Positions 14,832 to 22,845 of a DNA stretch of 64,000 bases are shown one piece after another. Positions within the stretch are counted from its first letter, which is position 1; every line of letters begins with the position of its first letter. A program made the position numbers and the translations under genes. Source of the DNA: Acidobacteria bacterium RIFCSPLOWO2_12_FULL_66_21 (GTDB lineage: Bacteria > Acidobacteriota > Vicinamibacteria > Vicinamibacterales > 2-12-FULL-66-21); contig MELC01000030.1 of assembly GCA_001767455.1 (NCBI GenBank), positions 1-64,000 of the forward strand, read 5' to 3'. Below the pieces are notes generated by a model. That model made no database searches, had not been told where the DNA came from, and saw only the letters and a program-made list of their open reading frames with translations.

Positions 14832-16439
14832 ATGCACTACGACGCGATCGTCATCGGCGGCGGGCACAACGGCCTCGTGAACGCGGCGTATCTCGCGCGC
14901 GCCGGGCGCAAGGTCCTGGTGCTCGAGCGCCGGCACGTCCTCGGCGGCGCCGCCGTCACCGAAGAGATCCATCCCGGCTTCAAGTACTCCGTCTGCTCGT
15001 ACGTCGTCTCGCTGCTGCGTCCCGACATCATCCGCGAGCTCGATCTTCCGCGGCACGGCCTCGAGATCCTGCCCCTCGACGGGACGTTCACGCCGATGCC
15101 CGACGGCAATCATCTCTGGCGCGTCAACGACCATGCCAGGACGCGCCGCGAGATCATGCGCCACTCCCGCGTCGACGCGGAGGCGTACGACGAGTACGGC
15201 AGGGCGATGGTGGAGATGGGGCGTTTCGTCAAACCCATGCTCGACATGACACCGCCGGACCCGACCTCGCTCGACCCGCGCGGCCTGATGGACCTGCTGT
15301 TCCTGGGCCGCCGCTTCCAGGCGCTGAGCGAGGACGACAAGTACAACCAGATCCAGTTGATGACGATGAGCGCGGTGGATTTTCTCGATCAGTGGTTCGA
15401 GACCGACGTGCTCAAGGCCACCATGTCGGCATCGGGCATCATCGGGACGTTCCTCGGGGTGCGGTCGCCGGGCACCGCGTACGTCCTGCTCCACCATTAC
15501 ATGGGAGAGATCGACGGCGCCTTCCGCTCCTGGGGACTGTCGCGCGGCGGGACGGGCGCGATCTCAAATGCCATTGCCTCGGCGGCGCGCGAGGCGGGGG
15601 CGGAGATCCGCACCCGGACCCCGGTGTCGAAGATCATCGTCAAGGAGGGCACCGCCGTCGGCGTCGTGCTGGAGGGCGGCGATTACCTGACCGCCACGGT
15701 GATTGCGTCGAGCGTGGACCCGCATCTCACGTTCCTGAAGATGGTGGGGGCCGAGCACCTGCCGGACGAGTTCGCCGACGAGGTCCGGAGGTACAAGTTC
15801 CGCGGATCTTCGGGCAAGGTGAATCTCTCGCTCGACGCGCTTCCGGACTTCACCGCCATGCCCGGACCCGGCGCGCACCTGCGCGGCGCCATCTCGATCT
15901 CCCCGAGCGTGGAGTACATGGAGCGCGCATACGACGAGGCGAAGTACGGCCGCTACTCTCGCCGTCCGTACATCGACGTCGTCATCCCAAGCCTGACCGA
16001 CCCATCCGTCGCGCCGCCGGGCAAGCACGTGATGTCGTGCTTCGTCCAATACGCCCCCTATCACCTCGAGGGCACCAATTGGGACGACGAGCGCGAGAGG
16101 TTCGGGGATACGGTCGTCAACACCATCGCCGAGTACGCGCCGAACATCGAGGACATCATTCTCCACAGGCAGGTCGTCACCCCGCTCGATCTCGAGCGTG
16201 AATGGGGGCTCACGGAGGGCAACATCTTCCAAGGCGAGCTGACGCTCGAGCAGTTGTTCTTCCTGCGGCCGGCGCCGGGATGGGCGCAGTACCGCACGCC
16301 GGTCAGGAACCTGTACATGTGCGGCTCGGCGACGCATCCGGGTGGCGGGATCATGGGCGCGCCGGGGCGCAACGCGGCGCGGCGGATCCTCAAGGAGGTA
16401 GGAGGTAGGAGGAGCCTCCTCCTGCCTCCAACCTCCTGA
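14832..16439 (+). CDS. PYROXD2/phytoene-dehydrogenase-like FAD oxidoreductase 1
   Basis: 535 residues. The N-terminal Rossmann motif DAIVIGGGHNGLVNAAYLARAGRKVLVLERR (G-x-G-x-x-G) binds FAD. The C-terminal signature NLYMCGSATHPGGGIMGAPGRNAARRIL is that of the phytoene desaturase/PYROXD2 family. The middle section (GGTGAISNAIASAAREAGAEI) is the family's second nucleotide-contacting region. No carotenoid genes are nearby, so a redox role on another lipid-like or amine substrate is more likely. ATG 14832 starts just before the motif. The last dozen codons run into a GGAGGTA/CCTCC low-complexity inverted repeat, giving an unusual tail (GRRSLLLPPTS). Confidence 0.85.
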   Translation: MHYDAIVIGGGHNGLVNAAYLARAGRKVLVLERRHVLGGAAVTEEIHPGFKYSVCSYVVSLLRPDIIRELDLPRHGLEILPLDGTFTPMPDGNHLWRVNDHARTRREIMRHSRVDAEAYDEYGRAMVEMGRFVKPMLDMTPPDPTSLDPRGLMDLLFLGRRFQALSEDDKYNQIQLMTMSAVDFLDQWFETDVLKATMSASGIIGTFLGVRSPGTAYVLLHHYMGEIDGAFRSWGLSRGGTGAISNAIASAAREAGAEIRTRTPVSKIIVKEGTAVGVVLEGGDYLTATVIASSVDPHLTFLKMVGAEHLPDEFADEVRRYKFRGSSGKVNLSLDALPDFTAMPGPGAHLRGAISISPSVEYMERAYDEAKYGRYSRRPYIDVVIPSLTDPSVAPPGKHVMSCFVQYAPYHLEGTNWDDERERFGDTVVNTIAEYAPNIEDIILHRQVVTPLDLEREWGLTEGNIFQGELTLEQLFFLRPAPGWAQYRTPVRNLYMCGSATHPGGGIMGAPGRNAARRILKEVGGRRSLLLPPTS

Positions 16440-16452
16440 CTCCTGCCTCCTG
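16394..16452 (+). repeat. GGAGGTA repeats and inverted CCTCC repeats at gene junction
   Basis: GGAGGTA occurs twice and then GGAGGAG (16394-16414). These are followed by a C/T-rich complement with CCTCC and TGCCTCC words to 16452. The arms can pair into a hairpin. The repeat holds the 3' end of the first oxidoreductase gene and fills the 15-bp gap before the second. The region just before ATG 16455 is pyrimidine-rich and has no normal ribosome site. Confidence 0.75.
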
Positions 16453-16454
16453 TC

Positions 16455-18035
16455 ATGTCCACCATCATCATCGGAGCCGGTCACAACGGCCTGACCGCGG
16501 CGTTCTATCTCGCAAAGGCGGGACTGAAGCCGCTCGTGCTCGAGCGGCGTGAGGTCGTCGGCGGCGCGGCGGTGACCGAGGAGATCGCGCCGGGGTACCA
16601 CTGTCCCGCGCTCGCGCATACGGTGGGACCGCTGCCCGAGGCCGTCGTGCGCGACATGGAACTGGTCCGCCGCGGGGTCGAGTTCGTAATGCCCGACCCG
16701 CGGGTCGTCGCACTCTCGCCGGACGGTCCGCCCCTGGTCTTCCACCGGGATCCACGACGCACGGCGGAGGCGATCCGGCCGCTCTCGGAACGCGACGCCG
16801 GCCGGTACGGCGAGTTCTGTGCCGTGCTGGGCCGGCTCGGACAGTTCGTCGCGCCGCTGCTCGACGCGACGCCTCCGTCGCTCAACGCCTCATCCACGAC
16901 CGAGCTCTGGAACCTGCTGAAAATCGGCCGGCGGTTCCGCGCGCTCGGCCGCCGTGACGAATTCAGGCTGCTGCGCTACGCGCCCATGGCCGTCGCGGAT
17001 CTCGTCGCCGAGTGGTTCGACACGCCCCTGCTCCAGGCGACGATCGCGGCCCGGGCGATCTTCGGGACGGCGCAAGGGCCATGGTCCGCCGGGACGGGCG
17101 CGGTGCTCCTTCTCAATTCAGCGATCGACCCGGCGCCCGAAGGCAGCAGCGTCACCGTGAAAGGAGGGCCCGGCGTGCTGACGCGCGCCATGGCCGACGC
17201 GGCGCGCGACATGGGAGCCGAGATTCGGACGGTCGCGTCGGTGGAGCGGATCACCGTTGAACACGGACGCGTGCGCGGGGTCGTCCTCGCGGACGGGACC
17301 GAAATCCCGGCGGACACGGTCGTGTCGAACGCCGACCCGCGGCGGACGCTGCTCGGCATGGTGGACGCGGTCGATCTCGGTCCCGCCTTCGTGACGCGGG
17401 CACGCAACTATCGCTGCCGCGGAACGCTGGCCAAGATCAATCTCGCGCTGTCTGCGCTTCCGGCCTTCCGGGGTGTCGGCGCCCGCGAGGATCTGGGCGG
17501 CCGCCTCCATATCGGTCCGGACATCGACTACCTGGAGCGCGCGTTCGATGCGTCGAAGTACGGCGAGATTTCACCGGCGCCCTACCTCGACATCACGATC
17601 CCGACGCTGCACGATCCGTCGCTGGCGCCTGACGGGCGGCACGTCATGTCGATCGCCGTGCAGTTCGCGCCGTACTCCCTGGCCAAAGGAGAGGACTGGT
17701 CGACGGGGAAGGACGTGCTCGCGGCGAACGTCATGCGTACGCTGGAGACCTATGCGCCAGGGATACGCGGCCTGGTCGAACACCAGCAGATCATCACGCC
17801 CGTGGACCTCGAGCGCACGTACGGCCTCACCGGCGGCCACATCTTCCACGGCGAGCCGTCGCTCGACCAGCTCTTCACGATGCGCCCGTTCCTCGGGTGC
17901 GCACAGTACGCGACGCCGATCGACGGGCTGTATCTCTGTGGCGCTGGAACGCACCCGGGCGGCGGGGTCACCGCCGGCCCGGGGAGGAACGCCGCCGCGG
18001 AGATCGTCCGGAGACGGGGGCAGGCGGGCCGCTGA
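16455..18035 (+). CDS. PYROXD2/phytoene-dehydrogenase-like FAD oxidoreductase 2
   Basis: 526 residues, a paralogue of the preceding gene product. FAD motif STIIIGAGHNGLTAAFYLAKAGLKPLVLERRE, followed by VVGGAAVTEEIAPGYHCPALAHTVGPLP. C-terminal signature GLYLCGAGTHPGGGVTAGPGRNAAAEIVRR. Both proteins keep an R-x-Y-C/F-R-G patch and the DPRRTLL-type strand, so they look like a tandem duplication, possibly forming a heteromer. The start is 15 nt after the upstream stop in a segment lacking a purine-rich ribosome site, so translation may depend on re-initiation. Substrate unknown. Confidence 0.85.
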   Translation: MSTIIIGAGHNGLTAAFYLAKAGLKPLVLERREVVGGAAVTEEIAPGYHCPALAHTVGPLPEAVVRDMELVRRGVEFVMPDPRVVALSPDGPPLVFHRDPRRTAEAIRPLSERDAGRYGEFCAVLGRLGQFVAPLLDATPPSLNASSTTELWNLLKIGRRFRALGRRDEFRLLRYAPMAVADLVAEWFDTPLLQATIAARAIFGTAQGPWSAGTGAVLLLNSAIDPAPEGSSVTVKGGPGVLTRAMADAARDMGAEIRTVASVERITVEHGRVRGVVLADGTEIPADTVVSNADPRRTLLGMVDAVDLGPAFVTRARNYRCRGTLAKINLALSALPAFRGVGAREDLGGRLHIGPDIDYLERAFDASKYGEISPAPYLDITIPTLHDPSLAPDGRHVMSIAVQFAPYSLAKGEDWSTGKDVLAANVMRTLETYAPGIRGLVEHQQIITPVDLERTYGLTGGHIFHGEPSLDQLFTMRPFLGCAQYATPIDGLYLCGAGTHPGGGVTAGPGRNAAAEIVRRRGQAGR

Positions 18036-18055
18036 TATGGGCTTCACTTATCGTA

Positions 18056-18061
18056 TATAAT
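18056..18061 (+). promoter_or_regulatory. -10 box of a probably leaderless antitoxin transcript
   Basis: A perfect TATAAT at 18056-18061 in an AT-rich patch within GC-rich sequence. Placing +1 seven bases after the box puts it at 18068, exactly the A of an in-frame ATG, and there is no ribosome site upstream. That geometry predicts a leaderless mRNA. The -35 region is not recognisable. Confidence 0.5.
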
Positions 18062-18067
18062 ATGAAT

Positions 18068-18385
18068 ATGAGACGCGCGGTATCGGTCACGCTCGAACAG
18101 GACAACGTGCTGTGGCTCAAGGCGCAGGCTGCCGCCAGCGACAAGGGGAGCGTCAGCGAGGTGCTCGACCGGCTCGTGACCCGGGCGCGCGCGGCGGGGG
18201 CGTCGGAACCGAACGCCATCCGCTCCGTCGCCGGCACGATCGATCTGCCCGAGGACGACCCCGATCTCGAGCAGGCCGACGCGTACGTGAAGGGGATCGT
18301 CGATCGGTCGATCCGCCGGCCGATGGCGGTCCGGGAGCGGCCGCCGCGCGGCGCGCGCAAGCTGGGACGGCGTGGCGGACGTTGA
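18068..18385 (+). CDS. Antitoxin-like protein (PIN toxin partner)
   Basis: 105 residues from ATG 18068 (an in-frame ATG at 18062 adds two). The N-terminal half (MRRAVSVTLEQDNVLWLKAQAAASDKGSVSEVLDRLVTRARA) has the short-strand, helix, turn, helix pattern of ribbon-helix-helix antitoxins. The C-terminal half is acidic and then strongly basic (RPPRGARKLGRRGGR). It overlaps the PIN toxin gene by 14 bases, the usual antitoxin-first order. It is expected to bind its own promoter and block the toxin's active site. Confidence 0.75.
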   Translation: MRRAVSVTLEQDNVLWLKAQAAASDKGSVSEVLDRLVTRARAAGASEPNAIRSVAGTIDLPEDDPDLEQADAYVKGIVDRSIRRPMAVRERPPRGARKLGRRGGR

Positions 18386-18779
18386 CGCGGCCGTCGCCGA
18401 CACGCATGCCCTGATGTACCACGCCTCGGGCAGCCCGCGGCTCGGGAAACGCGCGGCCGCGCACTTCGCCCGGTGTGAAGCCCGTGAGGCGATCCTCTAC
18501 GTTCCGGTCGCGGTGATCTGGGAGGTCGGGCTGCTCGCGCGGGGCGCGCGGGTGAACCTCCGCCGCCCGCCGCGCGAGTTCTTCGCGGATCTGTTCACCA
18601 ACCCGGCCTACCAGGAATACGTCCTCACGGCGGAGCAGGTCTTCGACGCGGACGAACTCCGCTTCACCCGCGATCCGTTCGACGCCCTCATCGTCGCGGC
18701 GGCGCGCGAGCTCGGCCTGCCGCTGCTCACGCGCGACAGCGACATCGCCGGCTCCGGCGCCGTCCGGACGATCTGGTAG
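18372..18779 (+). CDS. PIN-domain toxin (VapC-like ribonuclease)
   Basis: 135 residues, start GTG 18372. The PIN acidic residues are in place: D10 (VADTHALMYH), E51 (VIWEVGLLA), D104 (RDPFDALIVAAA) and D122 (LLTRDSDI). These coordinate the metal of the endoribonuclease site, so the toxin appears intact. Length is normal for VapC (about 130-140). The closest style is the PIN subgroup with AVADTHAL...WEV...DPFDALI. Translation is coupled to the upstream antitoxin by overlap. Target RNA unknown; VapC toxins typically cleave tRNA or rRNA. Confidence 0.88.
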   Translation: MADVDAAVADTHALMYHASGSPRLGKRAAAHFARCEAREAILYVPVAVIWEVGLLARGARVNLRRPPREFFADLFTNPAYQEYVLTAEQVFDADELRFTRDPFDALIVAAARELGLPLLTRDSDIAGSGAVRTIW

Positions 18780-18823
18780 GCCGGCGCCGTGCCTGGTCGG
18801 CCGCATGGCGCCGGAAACGAGTC

Positions 18824-19144
18824 CTACCGGCCCGAGGTCATTGTCGCGACGACGGGATCGGGCACGCGATTCTTGACCGGCCGAATCGATCGCAGGTACG
18901 CGAAGATCGCCTTGAGATCGGCGTCCGGGCCCATCTTGTGCGGTGTATGACAGTCGGCGCATCCGGCGCCCTTCACGAGATATTCGCTTCTCTTCACCGC
19001 GGCAGGTGGCGCCGCGGCGCCGCCTTGCGCGCCGGCCGCCGGTTGCGGTCGCGGGGCTGACTGCGCTTTCACGGTCGCCCCGGTGAGCGCCGCCAGCAGG
19101 GCGAACAAACCGCTTGACCGTTCGTAGGTAAGCTGCAGTAGCAT
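18824..19144 (-). CDS. Cytochrome c-like protein with apparent internal deletion
   Basis: 106 residues. A probable signal segment (LFALLAALTGATVKAQ) and an Ala/Pro-rich linker lead to one haem motif, C62-A-D-C65-H66 (KGAGCADCHTPHKMGP). Directly after this comes DADLKAIFAYLRSIRPVKNRVPDPVV, which in related secreted cytochromes is the C-terminal helix lying some 80 residues further on. The stretch that normally separates them, including the methionine ligand region, appears to be missing in frame. Haem could attach, but the axial ligand is probably lost. It starts 8 bp from the divergent PadR gene, leaving little room for a promoter, so it may be a remnant. Confidence 0.6.
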   Translation of the reverse strand: MLLQLTYERSSGLFALLAALTGATVKAQSAPRPQPAAGAQGGAAAPPAAVKRSEYLVKGAGCADCHTPHKMGPDADLKAIFAYLRSIRPVKNRVPDPVVATMTSGR

Positions 19145-19152
19145 ATGTCGCT

Positions 19153-19503
19153 ATGAAGCATATATCGCGGGTGCTCGATCGCGAGCTGAAGAAGGGCAGC
19201 GCCGAGCTGCTGATCCTGTCGCTCGTCGAGGCGCGCGCGCGGCACGGCTATGAGATCGGCAAGTTGATCGAGGATCGCTCCGGCGGCACGCTGCGCTTCA
19301 AGGTCGCATCGTTGTACCCGCTGCTCTACCGGCTCGAGGACCGCGGATGGATCGCAGGGCGGTGGGTCGAGAAGGCCGGGGAACGCCGCCGCCGCTTCTA
19401 CCGGCTGACGCCGGAGGGCAAGCGCGTGCTCGCCGCCCAGCGCGATCACTGGCGCGAGTTCGTCGAGGCCGTCCGCAACATCACGGGGATCGAACATGCC
19501 TGA
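19153..19503 (+). CDS. PadR-family transcriptional regulator
   Basis: 116 residues with the PadR winged helix: LKKGSAELLILSLVEARARHGYEIGKLIEDRSGGTLRFKVASLYPLLYRLEDRGWIAGRW, followed by ERRRRFYRLTPEGKRVLAAQRDHW as wing and dimer helix. In acidobacteria such PadR genes directly precede ADOP-type ABC permeases and control them. Here the next gene is an ADOP start, overlapping by 8 bases. AGCATAT occurs twice around the start codon (19140-19146 and 19157-19163) and may be an autoregulatory site. Because the permease is truncated, this is now an orphan regulator. Confidence 0.88.
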   Translation: MKHISRVLDRELKKGSAELLILSLVEARARHGYEIGKLIEDRSGGTLRFKVASLYPLLYRLEDRGWIAGRWVEKAGERRRRFYRLTPEGKRVLAAQRDHWREFVEAVRNITGIEHA

Positions 19504-20041
19504 CTGGCGGCCGCTGCTCGCACCGCGCCTGGCGGGGCTGCGCCTTCCGCCCGCTCGCGAGCGCGAGATCGTGGAAGAGATTTCCCAGCATCTCGACGAC
19601 CGGTACCGCGAGCTCGGAAGCGCCGGCGCTTCGTCCGAGGAAGCGATGCGTCTCGCACTCGAGGATCTTGACGAGGAAGGCTTGCTCGCGCGCGAGCTGC
19701 GCAGTCTCAGCGGGACGGCGCGCCCGATGGACATTCCACCGGGAGTCCCACCGCGTGCGCTGCTGGGCGACGCGTGGCGGGACCTCGTCTACGGCGCGCG
19801 CCTGTTCCGCAGGAGTCCGGGCTTCGCGGCGGTCGCGTTCCTCACGCTCGCCCTCGCGATCGGCGCGACCACCGCGGTCTTCACTGTCGTCAATGGCGTC
19901 CTCCTTCGTCCGCTCCCCTACCCCGATCCCGAGCGCATCGTCCGGCTCTGGGAACAGAGCGCACGCGATCCCGGCGAGGCCCGCGCGTTATCGTCCGGTG
20001 ATCGTGCGCGCGATGAAGTCCATGTCCGCCAGGCGACCTGA
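19496..20041 (+). pseudogene. ADOP-type ABC permease, 3'-truncated
   Basis: The open frame gives 181 residues, but only the first 160 or so match the start of the roughly 800-residue acidobacterial duplicated orphan permease family. They comprise the N-terminal soluble helices (LPPAREREIVEEISQHLDDRYREL), the link WRDLVYGARLFRRSPGFAAVAFLTLALAIGATTAVFTVVNGVLLRPLPYP, and PERIVRLWEQ. It then breaks off at about 19980 and continues in an unrelated frame antisense to the 3' end of the acyl-CoA dehydrogenase gene. One membrane helix remains and the MacB periplasmic and FtsX domains are gone. A deletion or rearrangement joined the two loci. Confidence 0.8.
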
Positions 20042-21598
20042 CTGCATCGCAATGGCGCCGGCAAGATCCGCGGCGGCGCTCAGTTCGCCGAACGCCTCTG
20101 GCGCGAGCACATTCGACGCGCTGAATAACTTCAGCAGGCGCGCGGGCGCGGAGAGCGCGACGTCGCTCGCCCACACGCGCGCCTGCGCTTTCAGCAGCGC
20201 GTCGTTGCTCGACGCGGCGGCGCGCACCAGCGCGATCGCCGTCTCCACCTCCGCCATCGAGGTCGCGCACTCGAAGAGCGCGTGCTGCTGCTTGATCAGC
20301 TTCCGGTGGAACGCGAGATCGATCGCGATCGATACGAACCGCGCCGCCTTTGCCGCGGCGGGCCCGCCCGATTCCACGAACGGCTCGACCTCCGACGCAA
20401 GATCGCCGTAGAACGCACCCTTGCTCTTCACGCTCTGCCGCATGCGGAACACCCCGATGATGTTCTGCATGATCTCGGACGTACCCTCGTAGATGCGCAG
20501 GATGCGCGCGTCGCGGCGGATCTTCTCCACCTCGAAATCCACGCAGTACCCGTACCCCCCGAGCGCCTGCACCGCATCATCGGCCGCGATGTTGCCGACT
20601 TCCGTCGCGAACAGCTTCGCGACCGCGCCTTCCACCTGCCGGTCCTCGGGGCCGGAGTCGAGCAGGTCGGCGACGTACTCGATGTAGGCCTGCGCGGCGG
20701 CGAGCCGGACGCTGTTCGGCACGAGCAGCTTGTGCGTGAACCCCTGCTTCTCGCACAGCAGCGTGCCCATCTGCCGGCGCTGCTTCGAGTAGGCGATCGC
20801 CTTGTCGAGCGACGACTGTCCCGCACCCAGGCCGAAGCCGGCGACCATCAGCCGCGTGAAGCCGAATACCTCATTGGCCTGCTTGAGCCCCTCGCCTTCC
20901 TTCTCTCCCACGAGCTGATCGGCGGGGACGATGACGTCCTGAAGCAGTACCTGCGCGGTGTCCGACAGCCGGATCCCGTGCTTCACTTCGTGCTTGCCCG
21001 CCTTCAGCCCTGGCGTGTTGCGCTCGATGAGGAAAAAGCTGGGGCCATCAGGCGCCTTCGCGAGAACGGTGTAGAGATCCGCGATTGAGCCGTTGGAGAT
21101 GAACTGCTTGACGCCGGTCAGCTTGTAGTGCGTCACCCGCCCGGTCGCGTCCGTGATGCGCTGCGCTTCGGTGCTGACGTTCTGCACGCTCGAGCCCGCC
21201 TCGGGCTCGGTCACGGCGTAGGCGACGATCAGTCCCTCGTTGGCAATGCGGGTCAGCCAGCGTTGCTTCTGCGGCCTCGTGCAGCCCACGCGAATCGGGT
21301 CGGTGCCCAGCGCGACCGCGAGCATGGCGGTCGCGAGGCCGAGGTCGATCTTCGCGAACTCACACGAGAGGCGGTAGATGTCGTAGGCGCCGCCGCCCAT
21401 GCCGCCGTATTCCTCGGGCAGGAACACGAGGTGCAGTCCCACGTCCGGTCCGAGCATCGCGCGGACCGCGTCGGCCGGGCACGTGTCGGTCTCGTCCCAC
21501 CGCATCCGCTGGCCGAGCGGTGTTTCACGGCCCGTGAACTCCTTGAGCGTCGCGACAATCATGTCGAGGTCGCCGGCGTCCAGGCGTGCGAGCTGCAT
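19988..21598 (-). CDS. Acyl-CoA dehydrogenase
   Basis: 536 residues. Family stretches in order: PEEYGGMGGGAYDIYRLSCEFAKID, GLIVAYAVTEPEAGSSVQNVSTEAQ (FAD/substrate loop), GVKQFISNGSIADLYTVLAK, FGFTRLMVAGFGLGAGQSSLDKAIAYSKQRRQMG, and VQALGGYGYCVDFEVEKIRRDARILRIYEGTSEIMQNIIG, in which the E of YEGTSE is the usual catalytic-base position. It oxidises an acyl-CoA at C2-C3 and passes electrons to ETF in the cytoplasm. The C-terminal extension of about 150 residues makes it longer than short-chain forms. A GAGGGAG ribosome site precedes ATG 21598. It follows an unrecognised gene by 19 bp. Confidence 0.9.
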   Translation of the reverse strand: MQLARLDAGDLDMIVATLKEFTGRETPLGQRMRWDETDTCPADAVRAMLGPDVGLHLVFLPEEYGGMGGGAYDIYRLSCEFAKIDLGLATAMLAVALGTDPIRVGCTRPQKQRWLTRIANEGLIVAYAVTEPEAGSSVQNVSTEAQRITDATGRVTHYKLTGVKQFISNGSIADLYTVLAKAPDGPSFFLIERNTPGLKAGKHEVKHGIRLSDTAQVLLQDVIVPADQLVGEKEGEGLKQANEVFGFTRLMVAGFGLGAGQSSLDKAIAYSKQRRQMGTLLCEKQGFTHKLLVPNSVRLAAAQAYIEYVADLLDSGPEDRQVEGAVAKLFATEVGNIAADDAVQALGGYGYCVDFEVEKIRRDARILRIYEGTSEIMQNIIGVFRMRQSVKSKGAFYGDLASEVEPFVESGGPAAAKAARFVSIAIDLAFHRKLIKQQHALFECATSMAEVETAIALVRAAASSNDALLKAQARVWASDVALSAPARLLKLFSASNVLAPEAFGELSAAADLAGAIAMQSGRLADMDFIARTITGR

Positions 21599-21617
21599 CG
21601 AGTATCTCCCTCAGTCC

Positions 21618-22562
21618 CTAAAGGGCGGCCGGCGTGCCGGACAACAAGCCGAAGAGCGCCGCCGCGGCGCGATCCTTCGCGAGGCGCGCGCCGGTCAGGC
21701 ATCCATCCAGCCGGACGCGCAGGTGCGTGAATGTCTCGACTCCGTCAAAGCGCGCGCACGGGCCGGCCTTGGGCGCGTGCGAGCCGTCGGCTTCGACGAC
21801 GTCGCCGTGCGCGCGAGCCGCGCTCGCGATCCCCGGCATCAGCCCCTCCAGTTCATCCAGTTCGTCGCCGCCGTAACAGGTCGCGCAGCCTTCCGCGTTC
21901 CAGGCCATGTGCCGGCGGTAACCGAACACGAGCTCCGCGCAGACCGATCCCACCGCCCCGGCCGCGCGGGCCGCCTGCACGTGGCAGAGGTCCGCGAGGA
22001 GCTCTTCCTGGTGGATCGCCGCGTCCACAGGCGCACGGCCGCCCTCGGCGCCCGTCGCGAGTTCGAGGATCCGGCAGCGGGCGGCAAGGAGCGCGCACGA
22101 CGCGTCCGCCAGCTCCGCGATCGCGGTCGCGCGCTGGTTCGCCGTCCCCTGGAAGTGCGTCATCGTCCACATCCAGAGCTGCATCGCCGTGGCGACCGTG
22201 CACGCGCCGGTCTCCGGCCGCGTGACGGCTATCTCACGCAGCTCCCGGATCCAGATCGGCACCAGCGCGAGGAATGCCGGCGAGGCCACCGCGCCGCGCA
22301 GTTGCTCGCGCGCCGCGGCATCGAAGGCGCCGACCTCCGCGCGATCGGCGCAGCCGTCCCACGCGGCCGCTGCCGCGGTGAGCACGTCGCTGACGACACC
22401 TGACGTCGCGCGCTCGCGCGCCGCCGCCGTGCTCAGCGCCGACAGGGCTTCGCCGGCCGCGTACGCGTCAGCCAGCCGCTGCAGCGCGATCTCGCGTTGC
22501 GCACCCTCTCCAGGCAGCTTGCGCAACTGGTCAACCAGGGTCGTTCGTTGGCTCGTGTCCAT
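21618..22562 (-). CDS. Unknown protein co-transcribed with acyl-CoA dehydrogenase
   Basis: 314 residues, mostly alpha-helical and alanine-rich, with no signal peptide. The most distinctive part is FGYRRHMAWNAEGCATCYGGDELDELEGLMPGIA (about 215-250), which contains two cysteines and several aromatic and charged residues likely to be conserved. The helical bundle earlier (AAIHQEELLADLCHVQAARAAGAVGSVCAEL) recalls acyl-CoA dehydrogenase C-terminal helices, but FAD-binding motifs are absent. It lies 19 bp upstream of the dehydrogenase on the same strand with a good ribosome site (AAAGGACG), so a partner or accessory role is likely. Family not recognised. Confidence 0.6.
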   Translation of the reverse strand: MDTSQRTTLVDQLRKLPGEGAQREIALQRLADAYAAGEALSALSTAAARERATSGVVSDVLTAAAAAWDGCADRAEVGAFDAAAREQLRGAVASPAFLALVPIWIRELREIAVTRPETGACTVATAMQLWMWTMTHFQGTANQRATAIAELADASCALLAARCRILELATGAEGGRAPVDAAIHQEELLADLCHVQAARAAGAVGSVCAELVFGYRRHMAWNAEGCATCYGGDELDELEGLMPGIASAARAHGDVVEADGSHAPKAGPCARFDGVETFTHLRVRLDGCLTGARLAKDRAAAALFGLLSGTPAAL

Positions 22563-22782
22563 TGGAAAAACGTCCTTTCACGCGCCGCGCCGGTGCGCCG
22601 ACAAATAGAGCTTGTCAGGGTATGGTGGCGGTGTCCCGGCAGCCGACGTGCAAATAGCGTGGCGGAGGGGATTGGTCCCGCAGTCCGTCGGAATTGCTAG
22701 GATTTTGGCTGTTCACGGGCGGCTGGAGAGCCCGGCCGGAGGTCCTCCGGGCTGTTGCTGCCGGAAATCCGTCATACTCGGG

Positions 22783-22825
22783 GCTCGCTTGGCCCGCCGT
22801 AGGCCTGGCGCGAAGGGCGGAGGGC
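22783..22825 (+). repeat. Leader repeat module, copy 1
   Basis: GCTCGCTTGGCCCGCCGTAG followed by GCGCGAAGGGCGG, ending 20 bp before the GTG of the M28 peptidase gene. Two further copies (58990-59029 and 63657-63700) lie at the same distance before other start codons on the same strand. The rest of the 283-bp gap from 22563 shows no gene. Confidence 0.75.
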
Positions 22826-22845
22826 TTTCGGGGGAGAATGGCAGC

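Noticed and set aside
14832-18035. Carotenoid biosynthesis operon
   Set aside because: The oxidoreductases are of the PYROXD2-like type, and no phytoene synthase, cyclase or other carotenoid gene is present.
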